From: Bugula neritina
Taxonomy: Eukaryota; Bryozoa; Gymnolaemata; Cheilostomatida; Bugulidae
NCBI GenBank assembly: GCA_964035545.1
Contig: OZ037770.1
Coordinates: forward strand, 3,703,662-3,763,661
DNA: 60,000 nucleotides
Direction of reading: 5' to 3'
The position numbers and the translations under genes were made by a program. A model generated the notes under the pieces. It had not been told where the DNA came from and ran no database searches. It saw nothing but the letters and a program-made list of their open reading frames with translations. Below are positions 19,560 through 34,149 of this stretch, one piece after another (position 1 is the first letter of the stretch; each line of letters starts with the position of its first letter).

Positions 19560-22500
19560 TTGCAGTAAATTTCTGCATTTTCTAATACTTCCTAAATTTA
19601 CACCTAAAATAGTGCTGTCTTAAGAAAATGACACTAGCTGCTGTTTTCATGTATGTGCCCCAATTGTATATAATGCTGTTGATTTGTTTAGTGCTTTTTC
19701 TATTTGTTTGTTATATAACTTTTCTTTTATGGTTGTTGCCAGCACCTAAAGCATTATTCATTAGTGTCAATTAATTTCTACTCACAGTTTTACTGTTACA
19801 TAGTTTATAAAGCCCTTGTGTCAACTTTTCTAGATATCCTGGTTAAAATTGTTCCACTTGATGAATGGCATAAGGCATATGCAATAGCAAAACAGTTGCA
19901 GGCTGTTTTGGAAAAAAAATTGTGCATATGACCTTTATTTTATACATGTTATTTAGGCTTTGGTAGAACTGTTGGAGAGCCTTCCTCTTGAATAAAGCTA
20001 CTCAACTTCCCGGATTCTACTTTATTGACATTAACCCACTACCTACAAAACGCCTTGAAATTTAGCTAATAAATTATGTATTTTGTGATTTTTTTTAAAT
20101 GTACAATGTTATGTATAAATTACAATCAGTTTATATATATATACATGTCTTTTACTACTTAGTATTACAGTGTAAAAAGCATTTCAGGGTTAACAATTTA
20201 ATTAATTGGCCCTAACAGTAATTATGTATAATACAGATTTGCAGATGCTTTAAATGAACCCAAAAAGCTGATGTTGTTAAACAGTGCACAAAATAGTCAC
20301 CTCATATCAGCCAGACATGCTTAGTCATTACCTAGCATTAAAATCATATTATGAATGCAGTCAAGTTTTGATATGCATCCCTATTATTGATAGTTTGTGA
20401 ACCAGCAATTAAATATCAAGAAGCAATATTACTAACCAATGTGCTGGTTAAAGAGTTTCAAGTTGTAGTTATAGTATCAAACTATTATAATGGCATAAAA
20501 ACTATCAGTTAAAACATCTTATTAATGTTTACTACAGGAATACATATTATAGGTGTGCTAAAAATCTGTTAGAAGCATCAATTATTTTAGATGTTTTGGA
20601 TTTAGTATCTCTGTACTATAATGTAATATACAGAACATCAGGTGCTGTCTCCACAGTGCATTGATGGCACTAATGAATATTAATACATGCAGGCAGTGTT
20701 GGTAATGATTTATTGAAATAGGAGTTTAAAAACTGTTTAAACAACAATGAAAAGCCTGAGATTAGTCCAAGGAGAGGGGTATTTCAAGCTAGCAGATGAG
20801 CAATATAGATGCGAAAGTCTTGCCTAAAAATCATTATTGTTATATCTAGTCATTAATTTCTTGCAATAGATCTATTTCACTATTGAGAAGAACAAAATTA
20901 GCTAGTAAACACTGTAATAGAGTCAAGGCACTTTGGCAGTGCTAGTTTAAAATAAACCTGGGATAGTCAAATAGCAGAAGTACTTTTTGATGCATAATAT
21001 AATTATGTACAGCTTAAGTTTTTGCAATACTGTGTTTTCAGTGAGATATTAATTTCAATAGCTACATTAAAATAATGTACAATTCTAGCAAGTGATGCAA
21101 AATCTTCTAAGATGCTATGACTGAAGCAGTTTGCTACTAGTCTCAAGTAACAAACCAAATAGCCTTTCTTTGTACCATCATCCAAATGCCAAACAAATAA
21201 CTCATTCACTCTGTAACAACAAGGTTGTCTCCCAAGTAGATTGTTAGACATTTCAGGCATTAATAACCAAAGGCTTTTCACTTTGGCATAATTGTATAGT
21301 AACCCAGCTAAATAAATAATGTATTCATGGTATTGTAATCGCAAGCCATGCATTTATCTGTGAATGCAGCTAAGTAGTTAATACGGCCATATATTTATGT
21401 ACTATGTAGCAATGCCTAATGTAGCTGTCAAGCTTCTACTTATACTCATTTTACTGATGCTTTACTTCTGATTACATGATTACAAACATATCAGTTCAAA
21501 CAAAATTATTTTAGATAGGAATAAATATAATGCTCCTAGCAAATGTTGTAAAACTATTTTCCAAAAACATTTACTTTGCAAACAAACTTTTCAGAAAGTT
21601 ATAATGCATTTATCATATTATTGTTTCATTTAAAAGTTATAATGATAGAATATTATACTTAAAACACACTCAAATTTTTAGATTCTTGTAATATTGTTAA
21701 ACAAGAGTTAACAGTAAGATTGGCTGTAGAGTAGAATGTTTAGCTGTTTGTACTAAAGCTAACAAGTAACTGGCATTAAAAAGAGATGTAGATAAAAAGT
21801 GACAGAATAACAACTGGCTTGTATATTGGTAGCGCAAAAAGCTGTATATAACAGTTTAAACAAATACCCATTAGAATAAGTGGTAACCCAGTACATAAAA
21901 TGTGGTATGTCATAATACATCTTTGTGGTGTATTATTGACTAGGCTAGATCAACACATAGCACTATGTAATTGCTTTAGTATTTACAATTAGTTTGTGGT
22001 CTGGTGGGATTTGTTGATAGCCATTGTCTTTATTAACATAACAGTTTCATAAAATTAGCAGTTTTCCTTATTCACCTAATTAATTTTTAAGATTTATGTA
22101 CAATATTTACATATTTGGATATAAAAAATATCTTCAACCAGTGAATATCAAAATAATGATTAAAGACATATTTTATGTCATATTTTTGTGGCAATCTAAA
22201 TAATAAGCTGGTCTAATTTGTACTTGTGCAAACAGAACCAGCTCATGAATATATGTTGTCTTTTTTCAACTTGACAGTTAATCTAATAATATGGATGTGT
22301 ATTTTATACTTGCTTTTGTGTTTAAGGTGACAAAATTGCACTGGTAAGGTAAATAAACATTGCTTGTTTGGCATGCTTTTGCGTGGCATTGCATATTATG
22401 CTAAACTAATGGCCAGTTTTGCAGTAGCTTCACCATAACCTTCAAAAGAATGCAAATATCATCTAATTATTGTAAGCTTTTTAAATTAATTTGTCTAGCT

Positions 22501-24400
22501 ATAAACACATATAAAACTATTAGGCTATTCCAGTTTCACGATATACATAACTCTATAATTCTGAAAAACTGCTAGGTAGAGTGGAAATTAAACATGATCT
22601 ATTCATTGCTAAAGTATTACAGCTATGAATAATATATATGTGATTACCTGAGTGATATCACAATCTCCACTTGCTAAGTTAGTTTAAATACAGGAAAAAA
22701 AATTAATCTGGAGAAAGATTATATATGAGAAGCTGTTTTTGTAATAATTTCCTGCTCTAGAGTGATTTAGAAGAATTGTGTTAAAGCAAAACTTTTGCAT
22801 ACATGAGTTGAATAAAATCATTGAGAGTTTTATGAAGGTCTATTTGTGTATATGTCACAACTCAAGTTTTTAGACTTTATGCAATTTGTGGTGCAAAGTT
22901 GCAAATAAAAACCTTATTTTAATAATACTTAGACATATGCAAGCAATAAAGATAATGAAAAAAATGCTATAGTTGCTAATTAGCTAATATTACTTGCATA
23001 TGATGCAAATATTTGTATGCATGCATGTTTAGTTTATTAGCATTGGTTAGATATAATTGAATATATAGATTTGATGTGGAGATTGAAGAAAATCAATATG
23101 TTGTGTTCTATATACAACAACAGTTTTTACATTGATTCGTTAATTCCTTCATAAATCATTTATTACTTCATGCAATATTTGTTCCTGCAACTTTGCAGAG
23201 TGGCAAAATGCATTTCAAAGACATATATTAAGTGATTCTAATTATACTAGAATTTTCAAACTAAGAATTTTTGTGGAGTTTTCTTCTTCCTAAGACATAT
23301 GTGGCAATTGAACACATAATAAGTTGTGGGCTACAACTCCTTTATACAACCTTGCAAGAAATTATGCAGCTATCTAAATAGAAAAGGAATTATTGAATTT
23401 ATTTATTCAACATTATTAGTATTTTATAAATATTTGTTGCATTTAATTAATGAGCATAAAATTTGTTTTACAAATACTGTAATTAACAGCATGGTAAAAA
23501 TATATTATATATACTGGTATATATTTTGTATTGTATTAGATTTAGGCTACATTGCAAGACATTTATAATTAAAATGAGTTAATGGCTAAGTTTAAATATC
23601 TTCAACTTATAGATTACATTTTTATGTGCTATAAAAATTTAACTCGTTTGTTACGACATTTCTCCATGCATAAAAGCAAAACTTACTGCAAGAAATCCTT
23701 AGCTAGAAAGATAAATAATAATTTACTTTAATTACATCAAAAGCTAATATCAGCAAGCATTCTATAAATAATGGTAATTTACCTAGTGTAATTTTTCTTA
23801 AACTAGCTAAGCTTGCTTGGTACTTTAATAAGTTTATTGGCATAGTGTATTATTTTATACTTATATATTTTTAAGACTTTAAGGAAAATGATGTTTTAGC
23901 TGCGTTATTCCTAATGCAAGCCTTATAAATTTACAATATGTACTAAAATATTATATTTGTAATTAGAAAGAAAACAAATTACTTTCATAAACTTATAATT
24001 ATTGCATTCTGTTATTTATAATGCTAGAATGCTAGAACGCGGCGTATGCTTCCCTAACCAGATGCTTTTAAACGGATTAAAAATAATTTGTCAATTTCTA
24101 ATTATGAGGAACAAACTCCTCGATAGTTTCTACATTTGCGCATGATTTTATCAAGATAGGCTTGCTTTTGTGTCAACCTGTAGCCAGTGCAACTATACTT
24201 TATGTAACGAGTAAAACAGACTCATTTCAAAGTACACAGTCTAAAGGGTAGGAATTACTACAAAGAAAAGTGCCGGTTAAAAGTTAATTATAATTGGAAA
24301 TAAGGTGAAATATCAGTCAGAAATTAAAAAGTGTCAACTAAAAAAGTGTATTGTTATTTCTTTTTGGCTTAATGAAAATGTTTTTTGAGGAAGAAGTACG
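19560..24400. other. Long intergenic AT-rich DNA
   Basis: About 4.8 kb without a supported gene, RNA or repeat array. Open frames are short, rich in Tyr/Ile/Asn, and lack splice partners. Confidence 0.4.
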
Positions 24401-24411
24401 AAAAACATCTA

Positions 24412-24830
24412 GGAGGGGTTTATATCCACCACTGGCAACTACCTGTTTATTGATGAAGAACTATCCAATTATAGTACAGTATTATGGTCTTTTGCCTTAT
24501 AATTGGCTTTGATTTTTTTATGTCTAATTACGAGATACTAAACAGATGCAAAGTATGTTGTGCATAGGCAGTTTTTTTATGTCTCTAAACAACATTCTAG
24601 GAAAATATATACTGCAGTATATCTATTCCTCTACTGGACATTTTAAGTCCTATCACGGCTCGACGGGAGTCAGTGAGTGGCAGTGATCACGAATGTTCAC
24701 CTACTCTGGTGAGCTAATATGTACAGATTCGATTGGCTGCATGTGATAACCAATTCAATTCGATTGGTTAAAAGACTGCTAGTAGCTTGAAGTACTAATA
24801 ACAACTAGTGGTGGATATCAAGGGGGTTGA
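24412..24830. repeat. Possible short TIR element
   Basis: GGGGTTTATATCCACCACT near 24416 and AGTGGTGGATATCAAGGGGG near 24808 form an imperfect terminal inverted repeat of about 20 bp around a 0.4-kb segment with no coding content. A clear target duplication was not seen. Confidence 0.35.
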
Positions 24831-24839
24831 TGCCTATAC

Positions 24840-25975
24840 ACATATTTTTAGCAGCAATATGTATTCAAAAGTACAATTTTTTAACTACATAGTTTATATA
24901 CTTACATATCATAAAGATAATACTAAAATCTTTTGGTTTAGATAAAATGTTTATAATAAATTAAAATGCATTGATTTGAAAACAATCCACCCCTTGTAGA
25001 CTTCGCACCAGCTTTTCACAATTACAACTATAATGAGCAAGTAGGAATTTAGTCTTACAAACTCAATTCAAAAATAGTTGTCCTCTCATTTTATGTTGCA
25101 CCTACTAAAATTATTTTTATATTCTAGGAAGTTATGTGCACTGATATAAAAAGCCCAAATATATATTACGTTGATATATAATGTTATTTATTTATAATTA
25201 TCATATTATATATAACAATATATTTTTATTTTTATATACCAACGCAATATATTATATATTATACTAAATTATATACATTTTATATGTTATAATTATGTAT
25301 CATAATTATTATTTATATGTTTTGTATATTATATATATATATATATTTATAATTAGATACAGTTTTATTTATTAATATTGATTTAAGTATATGTGTTTGA
25401 TATATTTTTCGATTGCGTTTTATCCATTATTTTTATCGTTTATTTATGTTGCGAGATGTACTCATAAAAAGACGTAGCTTTGTATTGGGTTGATCAAACT
25501 TGTAAATAATCATTATTATAACTCGAAGTTCACTTCATGGGCAAATGGCGCATGTTCTTTAGGAGTTGTCTATTCGATACATGAAAAGTTTCGAAAAGTA
25601 AAGTGTTGTGATAAAAGTGAAAACGAAAATAGCTTTTCAAAAAACTTTTTGTCATTAAAAAATGACTATAATATAAGCTCTATTAGTATTTGATTTGTCA
25701 CAAAAAGGCCCAAATATTTTGTCAACCTATTCTCTTAAAAACTTGAATCATAGTATAGAAATATTTTATTTCGGGTTTTAAATATATTAATTGCAGGCAT
25801 CCGCTACGCATAATAATACATCAGGACCCAATTTGAAAAATTGAAAATCCTTCTCATTCATGTAATTTGTACCAGTTTTTCGCAAATAAATTAAATGAAG
25901 AGATGTTCTTGCCAATCATTAAAACTTAAATCAGGTGAGTGTTTATGGCATTCTAACTATTAGTGACTCTGGTTT
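24840..25975. other. Intergenic AT-rich DNA
   Basis: Includes a TATA-rich stretch at about 25150-25360. No gene seen. Confidence 0.4.
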
Positions 25976-25979
25976 ATGA

Positions 25980-26750
25980 CTATTTAGTATAACTATATAA
26001 TTATATTCAATAATTCATACTTATTAACTACCAGTAACTTATACTTATAGTAATAGTTATAACAATAAATATAATATTAATAATATTAATAATAATACTA
26101 TTACTATTAGTATTACTATTAGTATTACTATTAGTATTAAGTAATTAACTACAATAATAAGTTATAGTAGAGGTATTAGTATTACTTTAGTGTTATTCAT
26201 ATTCATATTGTAATTGTTATTACTGCTACTACTAGTACTACTACTAATACTGTAATACTAATAGTAATAGTAATTATACTAGTAGTCGTACCAGTATAAA
26301 ATATAGTAACACTTATACTAATAGTAATAGTACAGGTAGTACCAATACTAATAGTAATAGTAATAGTGATCAGTGATCACTAATAGTAATACTAATTATC
26401 TAATACTAGTAATAGTAGTAATACTATTACATAATCATAATGATAATCAAGTTCAAATTTTTAATAGTAATAGTATTACTATTACTATTAATATCAACAA
26501 GTTTCAACTTGATTATTATTACGATTATGTATTACTATTACTATCAGTATTGGTAATCACTGTTAACAGTAGACGTAGTAGTACTTTTACTAGGTTTAGT
26601 ATTACTATTAGTACCACTGCTAGCAGTAGTACTAGTACTAAGTGGTTAATGTTAGTGATACTGCTATTTTGACTTTCTATTACTATTAGTATTCGACTTG
26701 CACTCACAGTTATTATATCTGTTACTCTTCAATTGCCTAAGTATTGTCAT
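25980..26750. repeat. Triplet-periodic low-complexity DNA
   Basis: Runs of ACTATTAGTATT and their complement (AATACTAATAGT) alternate at 26095-26140, 26240-26300 and 26330-26420, so the strand can pair with itself. The apparent Ser/Thr/Ile-rich frames on both strands are repeat translations. Confidence 0.65.
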
Positions 26751-26759
26751 TACCAATCC

Positions 26760-27755
26760 TTTAAGCTATTGGTATTTTTATTATTATTAGTATTGATTTT
26801 AGATTTAGTTACATAATTATTACTTAGAGTTCGTGCCACAAAATTAAATATCACAATAATCTATATATTACTACACCACAACTCCTAGTAACACTAACAG
26901 TATTTACATTTACTTAATGCTTGTAGTTGCACTGCTACCAGTCTTTGTAGGCTACTAGATATTAATTCTTGCTGTTGCTATTATTCTAAGTTAGCAAATT
27001 GGTAGCACTAGCGGTACAAGTATTACTTGTGTGTAGTATAACATGTATTTGCAATAAAATTAGAATAATTTAATTGCAATAATAATCATATTAACATTCT
27101 ATAATCACTCAATTATAGAAGTTGAATGAAATTATAAATGATTCAATTTAATATAAAGATAGGCTGAGATCTTTTGCAAATTATATAGGCTCTCTGATTT
27201 TTGTAAAGATACGATGTTTATTTTAGGTGTTGTGGCAGGTACGAAGCATAACAGACAAAGATAGTTTCAAGAATTTTGCTGAAATAACTGATGCAAATGT
27301 GAAAAAATGAAAAAAAAATTCTTCGTTTGTATGAATTGCGATTGTAATTTTCAAGTTGTTAACATATACTATCAATTGTTATAATATGATGTTGTGCAAA
27401 ATAAAGTATATTCTGCTAATAAAAGTATATCTTGATATATTTATGCAACCTATGTACTTCTAAATAGTTTATATAGTATAGCATCAATAAAATGTGTATA
27501 CAGACAACACCACGCTATAAACTGAGTTTGAGACTTTGAGTCATCTTTCTGTTCTGTGCATAACCTTGTAGCTGTTACATAATCATGTTAACAGTCTAAT
27601 GCTTTTGCTCATGTAATATTATGCTACATTATATACTATAATATACAGATATTATACTGAAATCACTAGATTGTAGCATCACATACTGATGATGGTGCCT
27701 CAAACTGTTGGACAGACTTGCACCTGATTTCAATTATATGCAATTTTTCAAATAT
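26760..27755. other. Intergenic AT-rich DNA
   Basis: No supported feature. Confidence 0.4.
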
Positions 27756-27758
27756 AAT

Positions 27759-28046
27759 TTATAAGTTGACAACTACATGATAGTAATATTATACTGAATA
27801 CTGCAAGCCGCACGAATAGAACATTGATAGAGAATGAACAGCTTTCTGCACTTTTAATTTGGAGTTGTCTCACTATTTCTTTCTTTCTGGAGATGATAGG
27901 TATATATACCACCATCTCCAGAAAGAAAGAAATAGTGAGACAACTCCAAATTAAAAGTGCAGAAAGCTGTTCATTCTCTATCAATGTTCTATTCAGTCGA
28001 CTTGCAGTATTTTGTAAATTATTATAATGTAGTTGCCAACTTATAA
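27759..28046. repeat. Foldback (MITE-like) element with near-perfect arms
   Basis: A 288-bp inverted repeat bounded by TTATAAGTTG and CAACTTATAA. The inner arms, about 82 bp each from GAATAGAACATTG to TCTGGAGATG, are exact inverted copies around a loop of about 18 bases near 27894-27912; the outer parts have diverged. Because of the symmetry, both strands give the same open frame (starting MIENEQLSAL), which is not evidence of a gene. It would fold into a long hairpin. The end sequence TTATAA may be part of the target. Confidence 0.85.
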
Positions 28047-28049
28047 CAT

Positions 28050-29985
28050 TATATATTTATGTATAGAAAGAAAGCAGTTTATGCTGCAGCAGACTTATGC
28101 AATTTCTATTTGTTGTACTTCTATTATTTTAATTATAAGTATATAATTAAAACTAATTTAGTTAATATTAGAAAAGTGATGTTTGTGTCAGTTCAACTCC
28201 AAATGAGTTACTTTACGCCAATGTGGCTTATGATATAAATTCTGCGTATTTGTCAGACTTGGCTTTACATATTATCTGTGTATATATATATAATCTAGCT
28301 GCTTATACACTAGATGTTCCCAGCTTTTGTCGGTTGTGTTATTGCTAATTGTTGTGCAAACTACAGCAGTGCTTCTGATTCATGTATTAATCTCAATCTT
28401 GGATACAAAACTGCAAGTATAAACCTCTTTTTAATAATGTAAATTCTTATTGAGTGTGGTATCTTTTTCCTCAATTAGGCTGGTGTGAACAACCAACGCA
28501 ATTTTACTGTTAAACGCTTAGCATACAGGATGTGTCATTAATTTATGTTGCTAAAATAAAACAATTTAATATTTCAGTCCTATAATAATTTATATTATAG
28601 TCTGTTGCATGGATAGCATGCAGCTATAGTATATATAGTTCTGTATACTATAAGTGTTTGTATCTCTTTACTGTCAACTTAATATTTATTTCCTTAAGCC
28701 ACCAAACCTCAATATTCATAAATTATTGTTTTTTATCCTGATTTCTATTTTTTTCTAATATGTTATTAAAAATCTTATAAAAGCTGTCAACAAAGTGTAC
28801 CGTGAAAGATATAACTATATATAAAAACAATTTGTAATTGTAAAAAGTTCATATATTGATCGACTGCATGATGCTTTTTCATAGTGTCTATGCATGCAGT
28901 ACAAATAGAAAAGTAGCAGGTAAAATATTATATTAGAGCACACCTTAGACATGGCAAAAATTGTTTTTTACACAAAGTTAATCAATACAGCAACCTTGCC
29001 AGAAAATGCCTCTTAAACGTAAAGGTGCAATCTGTTTTTCTGAGCATCACCAATATTTGCCTATACACATAATTATGTATTACATTTCACTATTGTAAGA
29101 AGAAATAACCTGTTATAGCAGCTATACATGCCTACAATTTTTGTCACTTACAGTATGTGGGTAACTAGTCAATATTCCGAAAACCCATTAGTCCGAAAGT
29201 GTTTGTTTATTAAAATATAAAACTGTTGTTGCTTTTGTTTTGTAGGCCTATATGCATGTATTGTATTGTAATTAGTTGAAAAAGACGTTTAATGTTCTTA
29301 ATTGAACTTAATTTTTTGCTAGTGCTTTATTTATATTTTCAAGCTTTTTGTTTTTTGCATTACTGTTCAGAATAAATTATATAACTCAGCATTAAATATT
29401 CAGCATAATTTCCAAATTGCATACGGCCCAGTATATATTATAATATATGCACGCAAAGATGGCTAATGATGGCAAAGAAAGTTTTATTTATAAATTCCTA
29501 TTCTTAGTAAAGTATGATTATGAAAAACAGTGCAATATAAGTACCAATAATTTTAAAATCTATTTTACTTCTACTGTAACAATATAGTATGGTGTAATTT
29601 GCACAGCAACTTGTTCCAGTCAGGGTGTACTAGAAAAATATTTTCGGACTATAATGATCCATCCTCTAGCACGCGTGGTAATTGAAAAGCTTATTAAATT
29701 TTAGTTTGGAGTGTAGGTAAAGAATAAATTGCAAGAATGTAACTTAATTTGCTATATCAGATCCCAGGTTTTCTTGATTATTGCACCAGCTCTCAATATA
29801 TTTTACTTATTAAATCCTAAGGTTTAGCCCAGTGCTCAGTATCCAATTGGCATGCATGCATTCATGCTGTCCACCTGTTAAAGAATATTTTAAAAGTAAA
29901 ATAAAGTCTACAGCTATAGTCATATTTATGCTCTCATTGTTTATACATACCGATGTGTAGAATTTGAATAAAAATTTGGCAAAAA
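28050..29985. other. Intergenic AT-rich DNA
   Basis: No supported gene or repeat. Confidence 0.4.
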
Positions 29986-29989
29986 AACT

Positions 29990-30066
29990 ACGCTAAGGCA
30001 ATCAATCCTGTGGTTACGGTGCCACTGATAATCCTGTTAACCACTAGGCCACTCTAACGCACACTG
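29990..30066 (-). repeat. tRNA-derived SINE remnant
   Basis: The minus strand contains GAGTGGCCTAGTGGTTAAC, a good polymerase III A box. About 30 bases on comes ACCGTAACCACAGGATTGATT, which resembles the arm and B box (GGTTCGATTCC) of a tRNA-like SINE head with mutations. It does not close into a functional tRNA acceptor stem, so it is called a remnant. Confidence 0.45.
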
Positions 30067-30856
30067 ATGAGGGTATGCACAACGTGAGTAACTATCATGA
30101 CTTAAACTTATACAGCTAGGGATGGGAACTGGTTATATTAGTTCAGCAGTATGTTTACCAGCTGTGCATAGCAATCTTGTTTCAATTTTTTTACTATAGC
30201 CTATATGACTCTGTGGTTGATGGCCATATGGCTACTGATGCTAATGGTTTTGAATAAACCCAAAAGTTAAAAATAAGTAGATTGCACATTACTATAAGGC
30301 ACAACCTGGCACCTGAGGAGAAGCATTGCAGCTATTCATATAATATTATACTGATGCATAAGAGGTAATTTATCATAATATAGTTCAACATTCCTTCTTT
30401 TAAGAAAAAATACAGCCTTTATTTTAGGTTTACCCAGCAAACCATGAAATGATCTAAATTAATATTAAAAGTGCATTTTGAAAACTCAGGTTAATTGCGC
30501 TTATTCATAAATTAATAATAGATATTAATATGTAAAAATATAATGCATATCATGTATAATATCATTATATTATTATATAATACTATATTATATTACCACT
30601 ATATTTGCGTTATATTTTAAGTTGTGCTTCACATCTTGATTTTCTTAATGTAAAAATTTAAATTCAATATGTGCCTGAGGAGTGCCAAAGAATTGCAAAA
30701 TCAATAGTAGCACAGGCTCAGTATAGTTCGGAGCAAAGTGAACAAAAGTTCTGTGCAATAAAATTTGATTTAAAACTTTTTATTACTATAAGCTCCATGT
30801 GCATTATATATACACAATCATAGGATAAAATGTAAAGATGTAATAGTGTAAGAATG

Positions 30857-30961
<105 letters not shown>

Positions 30962-30964
30962 CAG

Positions 30965-33855
30965 GATATAATATGAAAATGTCTATGAAAGCTATAAAAT
31001 AAAAATTATAAAGCCGAAGGATTGAAATTATTTATAAATAGATAAAATGAAAGTAAAATAGTTGAAGGATTGAACTATTAAGCCACATTTTCTAAAAGGG
31101 GTTTTCTATAAGCTTGTCTGCATGTTGTTACAGCTTCACGGTGTTTTTAAAAAAGATTAAAAGGTATATTAGAGGAAGTAAGTTCCTCTTTATATTGTTT
31201 GTTGCTGTGACATTCAATCTGTTTGAGCTATCAGTGATGGAATTCATATGAAGTCTTAATTGTTATAAAAATAACGTTGTGACTTGTTATACAGTTTGGC
31301 AATATTTACCAAAATATTGCTTGATTCATAATAGTTTTTACATTGCAATTTATAGCATCAGTTGAGACTTGCACTTTAACAAAATACCAAGAAAACCAAA
31401 CTTATGGCTGTACTACAGTGAAAAGTGGTTGGTTATACTAGTTCTATATAGTGGCTACACTAACCATGGTCCTAGCAGTTGACCTACCATGGTATTGCCA
31501 GGTGTAGAACAAATCCTGGTGTATGCAAGCTATTTACATAGCTAGCTAAAATTATTACTGATGAGTTTACGAAATTGTTGGTTTACATAATGCAGTTTGT
31601 AATGTGCATGACAATGCACCATGCAATTACGTAATCTGTTTTGTAAATATTACTATAGTTGTGTTGTTTTCTTTTGTTTTCTAAATCCCCTTTATCTTTG
31701 TGGTTTGTATATAATATTGTCAGTCTTGGAAATGTATTTGCAGTTCACAACAGGGCGCTAAATATTATATGGAAAGAAATGGTTAATGACACAGAAGTTG
31801 ACAAGTTAACTATACAAGTAGTTCAGGAATGCATTAACAGAATGCATTTACAGAACGTGTTACTGTGACAAAAAGGCCAGCAGCCAGCTAAACCTGTAAT
31901 GCATAACTTTGTGACGTTATGATATGTTTGAAGTTGCTCTGAAGTACTTTATGCCATGGCAGAGACACACTACTCTCCACTTGCAGTAGCAATTAGTTTA
32001 CTATTCTAATCACCAGCCTGTTGAATTTCTATAAGGGCCAAACTGGTGTGCCAAACATCATGCTTGTTGTGTTGTATAGATAAGTACTGCAATGAATTAC
32101 TACCAACTTTCTTACTGTCACTACACTTTATTATCTGAAATCTCGAAGCTAACTGACCCACTTGATAAACAAACAGTATGTCCCAACAGTTACATAGCAC
32201 TTTTAAAACCACAACATAATTACTTTGACAGCATAATTTCATCCCTATAACATTCCACAATATAAGGCTACTAGCAGGTATAAGTCGTGGGATAATATTA
32301 TAAGCATAGCTTTAGTAAACAGATACAAACATTACAATGCTATTCTTTCAAAACATAACCGCTGCTTTGCACATCAGTTTTAGCAGACAAAGAATGTATA
32401 CTAAATACTACACTGTAGCAGCAAAGTTACAGGAAGTCTATTGAAGTAGAAAGTTTATTCTTAGATTACTATTGAGCTGTGCAACTGTACAGAGAACTAA
32501 GCACACAAAGTTTAAATATTTGGCACCTGAGCCACAATCCAAAAAATAATAAAAGTATAGCACGTGTGCATAGTTAATACCAGTAATAGTTCTTATTGGT
32601 TGTTTGCCTTTGGCAGTAGGTAAGCCTTGCAGTTGTTTTAAATAGAGTACTTTCATAATGGAGAAATAACTTGAAACATGTAGCAAAAAACTTGTTATTG
32701 AACAGGGCCTGTGCAACTACTCTGCTAACTATTTAGTTGGTAGTTATTTAGGTCAAAATTGACCATGGTTGACATTGATTTCCTCATTACTGGCTTCTAT
32801 GACTGAGCATTATGGGACTTATTTGCAATTGCAGCTTGCAATAACTTATCTATTGTGGTTTCTGTTTATGTAACTTTTAAATTCTTATTATGCGATGAGA
32901 CATTCATTGTACAATGCAATGATAATGATGGGAGCTAAGTGTGTAAGCTGCTGCTTGCGAAAATAATTTGAAGTTTTTTAAATGAATCATTATGTGTACA
33001 AAAAGGCAAAACCTAATGTCGTTATTGTTGGAGAGAAGATGTGGTTAACTGTCTAAAAATACTAGCTAGCATTGGATAAAAGATAATAAATGTAGCTTTT
33101 TGGTCTTTGAGACCTATTATATTATACATTACAGATAATTTGTCATGCAATGTTCATAGATTTAGAAATGTATCAGGTTAGTATTATTTCCTCACCACTC
33201 AAGTGAAAAATTCATTAATACTCCTATATAGCTAGAATTTTGTGCTGTGTAACTAATTACTAAGGTGTAAGTTTGAGAAACCAATGGTAGAATATAGTCC
33301 TTGTGGTTATGGGAGAGAGATGAGGTATTTGTTTGTCAACCAATATAATATATATATATATTGCAGGCTTGCTTATTACAGAGCGCAATACAATAAAAAT
33401 TATAAAAATAAAGAATGATAGTATGACAACATAACCATATATAAGTATCATATCAATCAGAGTGCAACTGTCACTGCAAATCATCTCTATTACATAGCAG
33501 AATGTTCTTTTCTTATGCAAGTGTTCTTGTAAAAGTGCAACTGCACTTAAACTCAAATGGCCACTTTCTTCTAGATCTGTAAAACAAAAATATGTTTTAA
33601 CAGTCAAAGTAAATAAGTTGAAGTGAGGGCTTCATTAAAGTGACACATAACAATGGAGTACCTGAACCAGAGGTAGAGAAAAGCATAAGGTAAGTGGAGA
33701 GATTTTGCTTGGTTGTTGCAATGCAAGAAGGCTCCAACAAAATTGAAAATGCTGATATGAAAATGTGCATCTGACCGGCAATATTTTATGGCAGTAAATT
33801 ATGGCCGCTGACAGCACCTAGCTCCTAGTACCTAGAGGATCAATGAAGATGAGTT
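30965..33855. other. Intergenic AT-rich DNA
   Basis: No supported gene. A plus frame at 31740-31868 after a possible acceptor (TTTGCAG at about 31742) has a protein-like composition (Trp, Glu, Asp, Gln) but no partner exon, so it was not called. Confidence 0.35.
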
Positions 33856-33859
33856 GCGA

Positions 33860-34145
33860 TAAATCTATGGACAAAAGGAATGAGGAGATCTGAGACAGGG
33901 CAGCAGTAAAAGCATTAACCATGTGGGGAAAAGAAGGCTGAAATGGTGTGGGCACCTATGTAGCAGAGAACAATAAAACAAGAAGGGATCAGCTACATCA
34001 GTGTGAAACTGGAGAGAAAGGGAGCAAGACCAAAACATTTAAGCATGGGGGTTAAAAATTAAAAGAAATCATCGATTGAGTTGGAAATGAACAAACCCTG
34101 TCACCTAAACGAATGCAGTGAAGAATAGGGGGATGGTACAATTAA
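33860..34145 (+). mobile_element. 3' tail of a dead LINE (non-LTR retrotransposon)
   Basis: Broken plus-strand frames give RLKWCGHLCSRE near 33940, matching the R-L-[RK]-W-x-G-H block in the C-terminal region of many LINE polyproteins, then a basic Gly/Arg/Pro/Lys block near 34030 and a degenerate Trp-containing block near 34120. Stops interrupt every frame. Confidence 0.5.
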
Positions 34146-34149
34146 GTAA

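Noticed and set aside
26098-26420. CRISPR-like regular repeats
   Set aside because: Short degenerate triplet repeats without unique spacers in eukaryotic DNA.
27748-28027. Same protein-like frame (MIENEQLSAL...) on both strands
   Set aside because: It is the unavoidable result of an inverted repeat. No domain is present and the sequence is a foldback element.
29990-30066. Functional tRNA gene
   Set aside because: The A-box match is good, but the acceptor stem does not pair and the B box is degenerate.
31740-31868. Possible host exon on the plus strand
   Set aside because: Acceptor-like TTTGCAG and a protein-like composition, but no neighbouring exon, no known motif and a stop after 43 codons.
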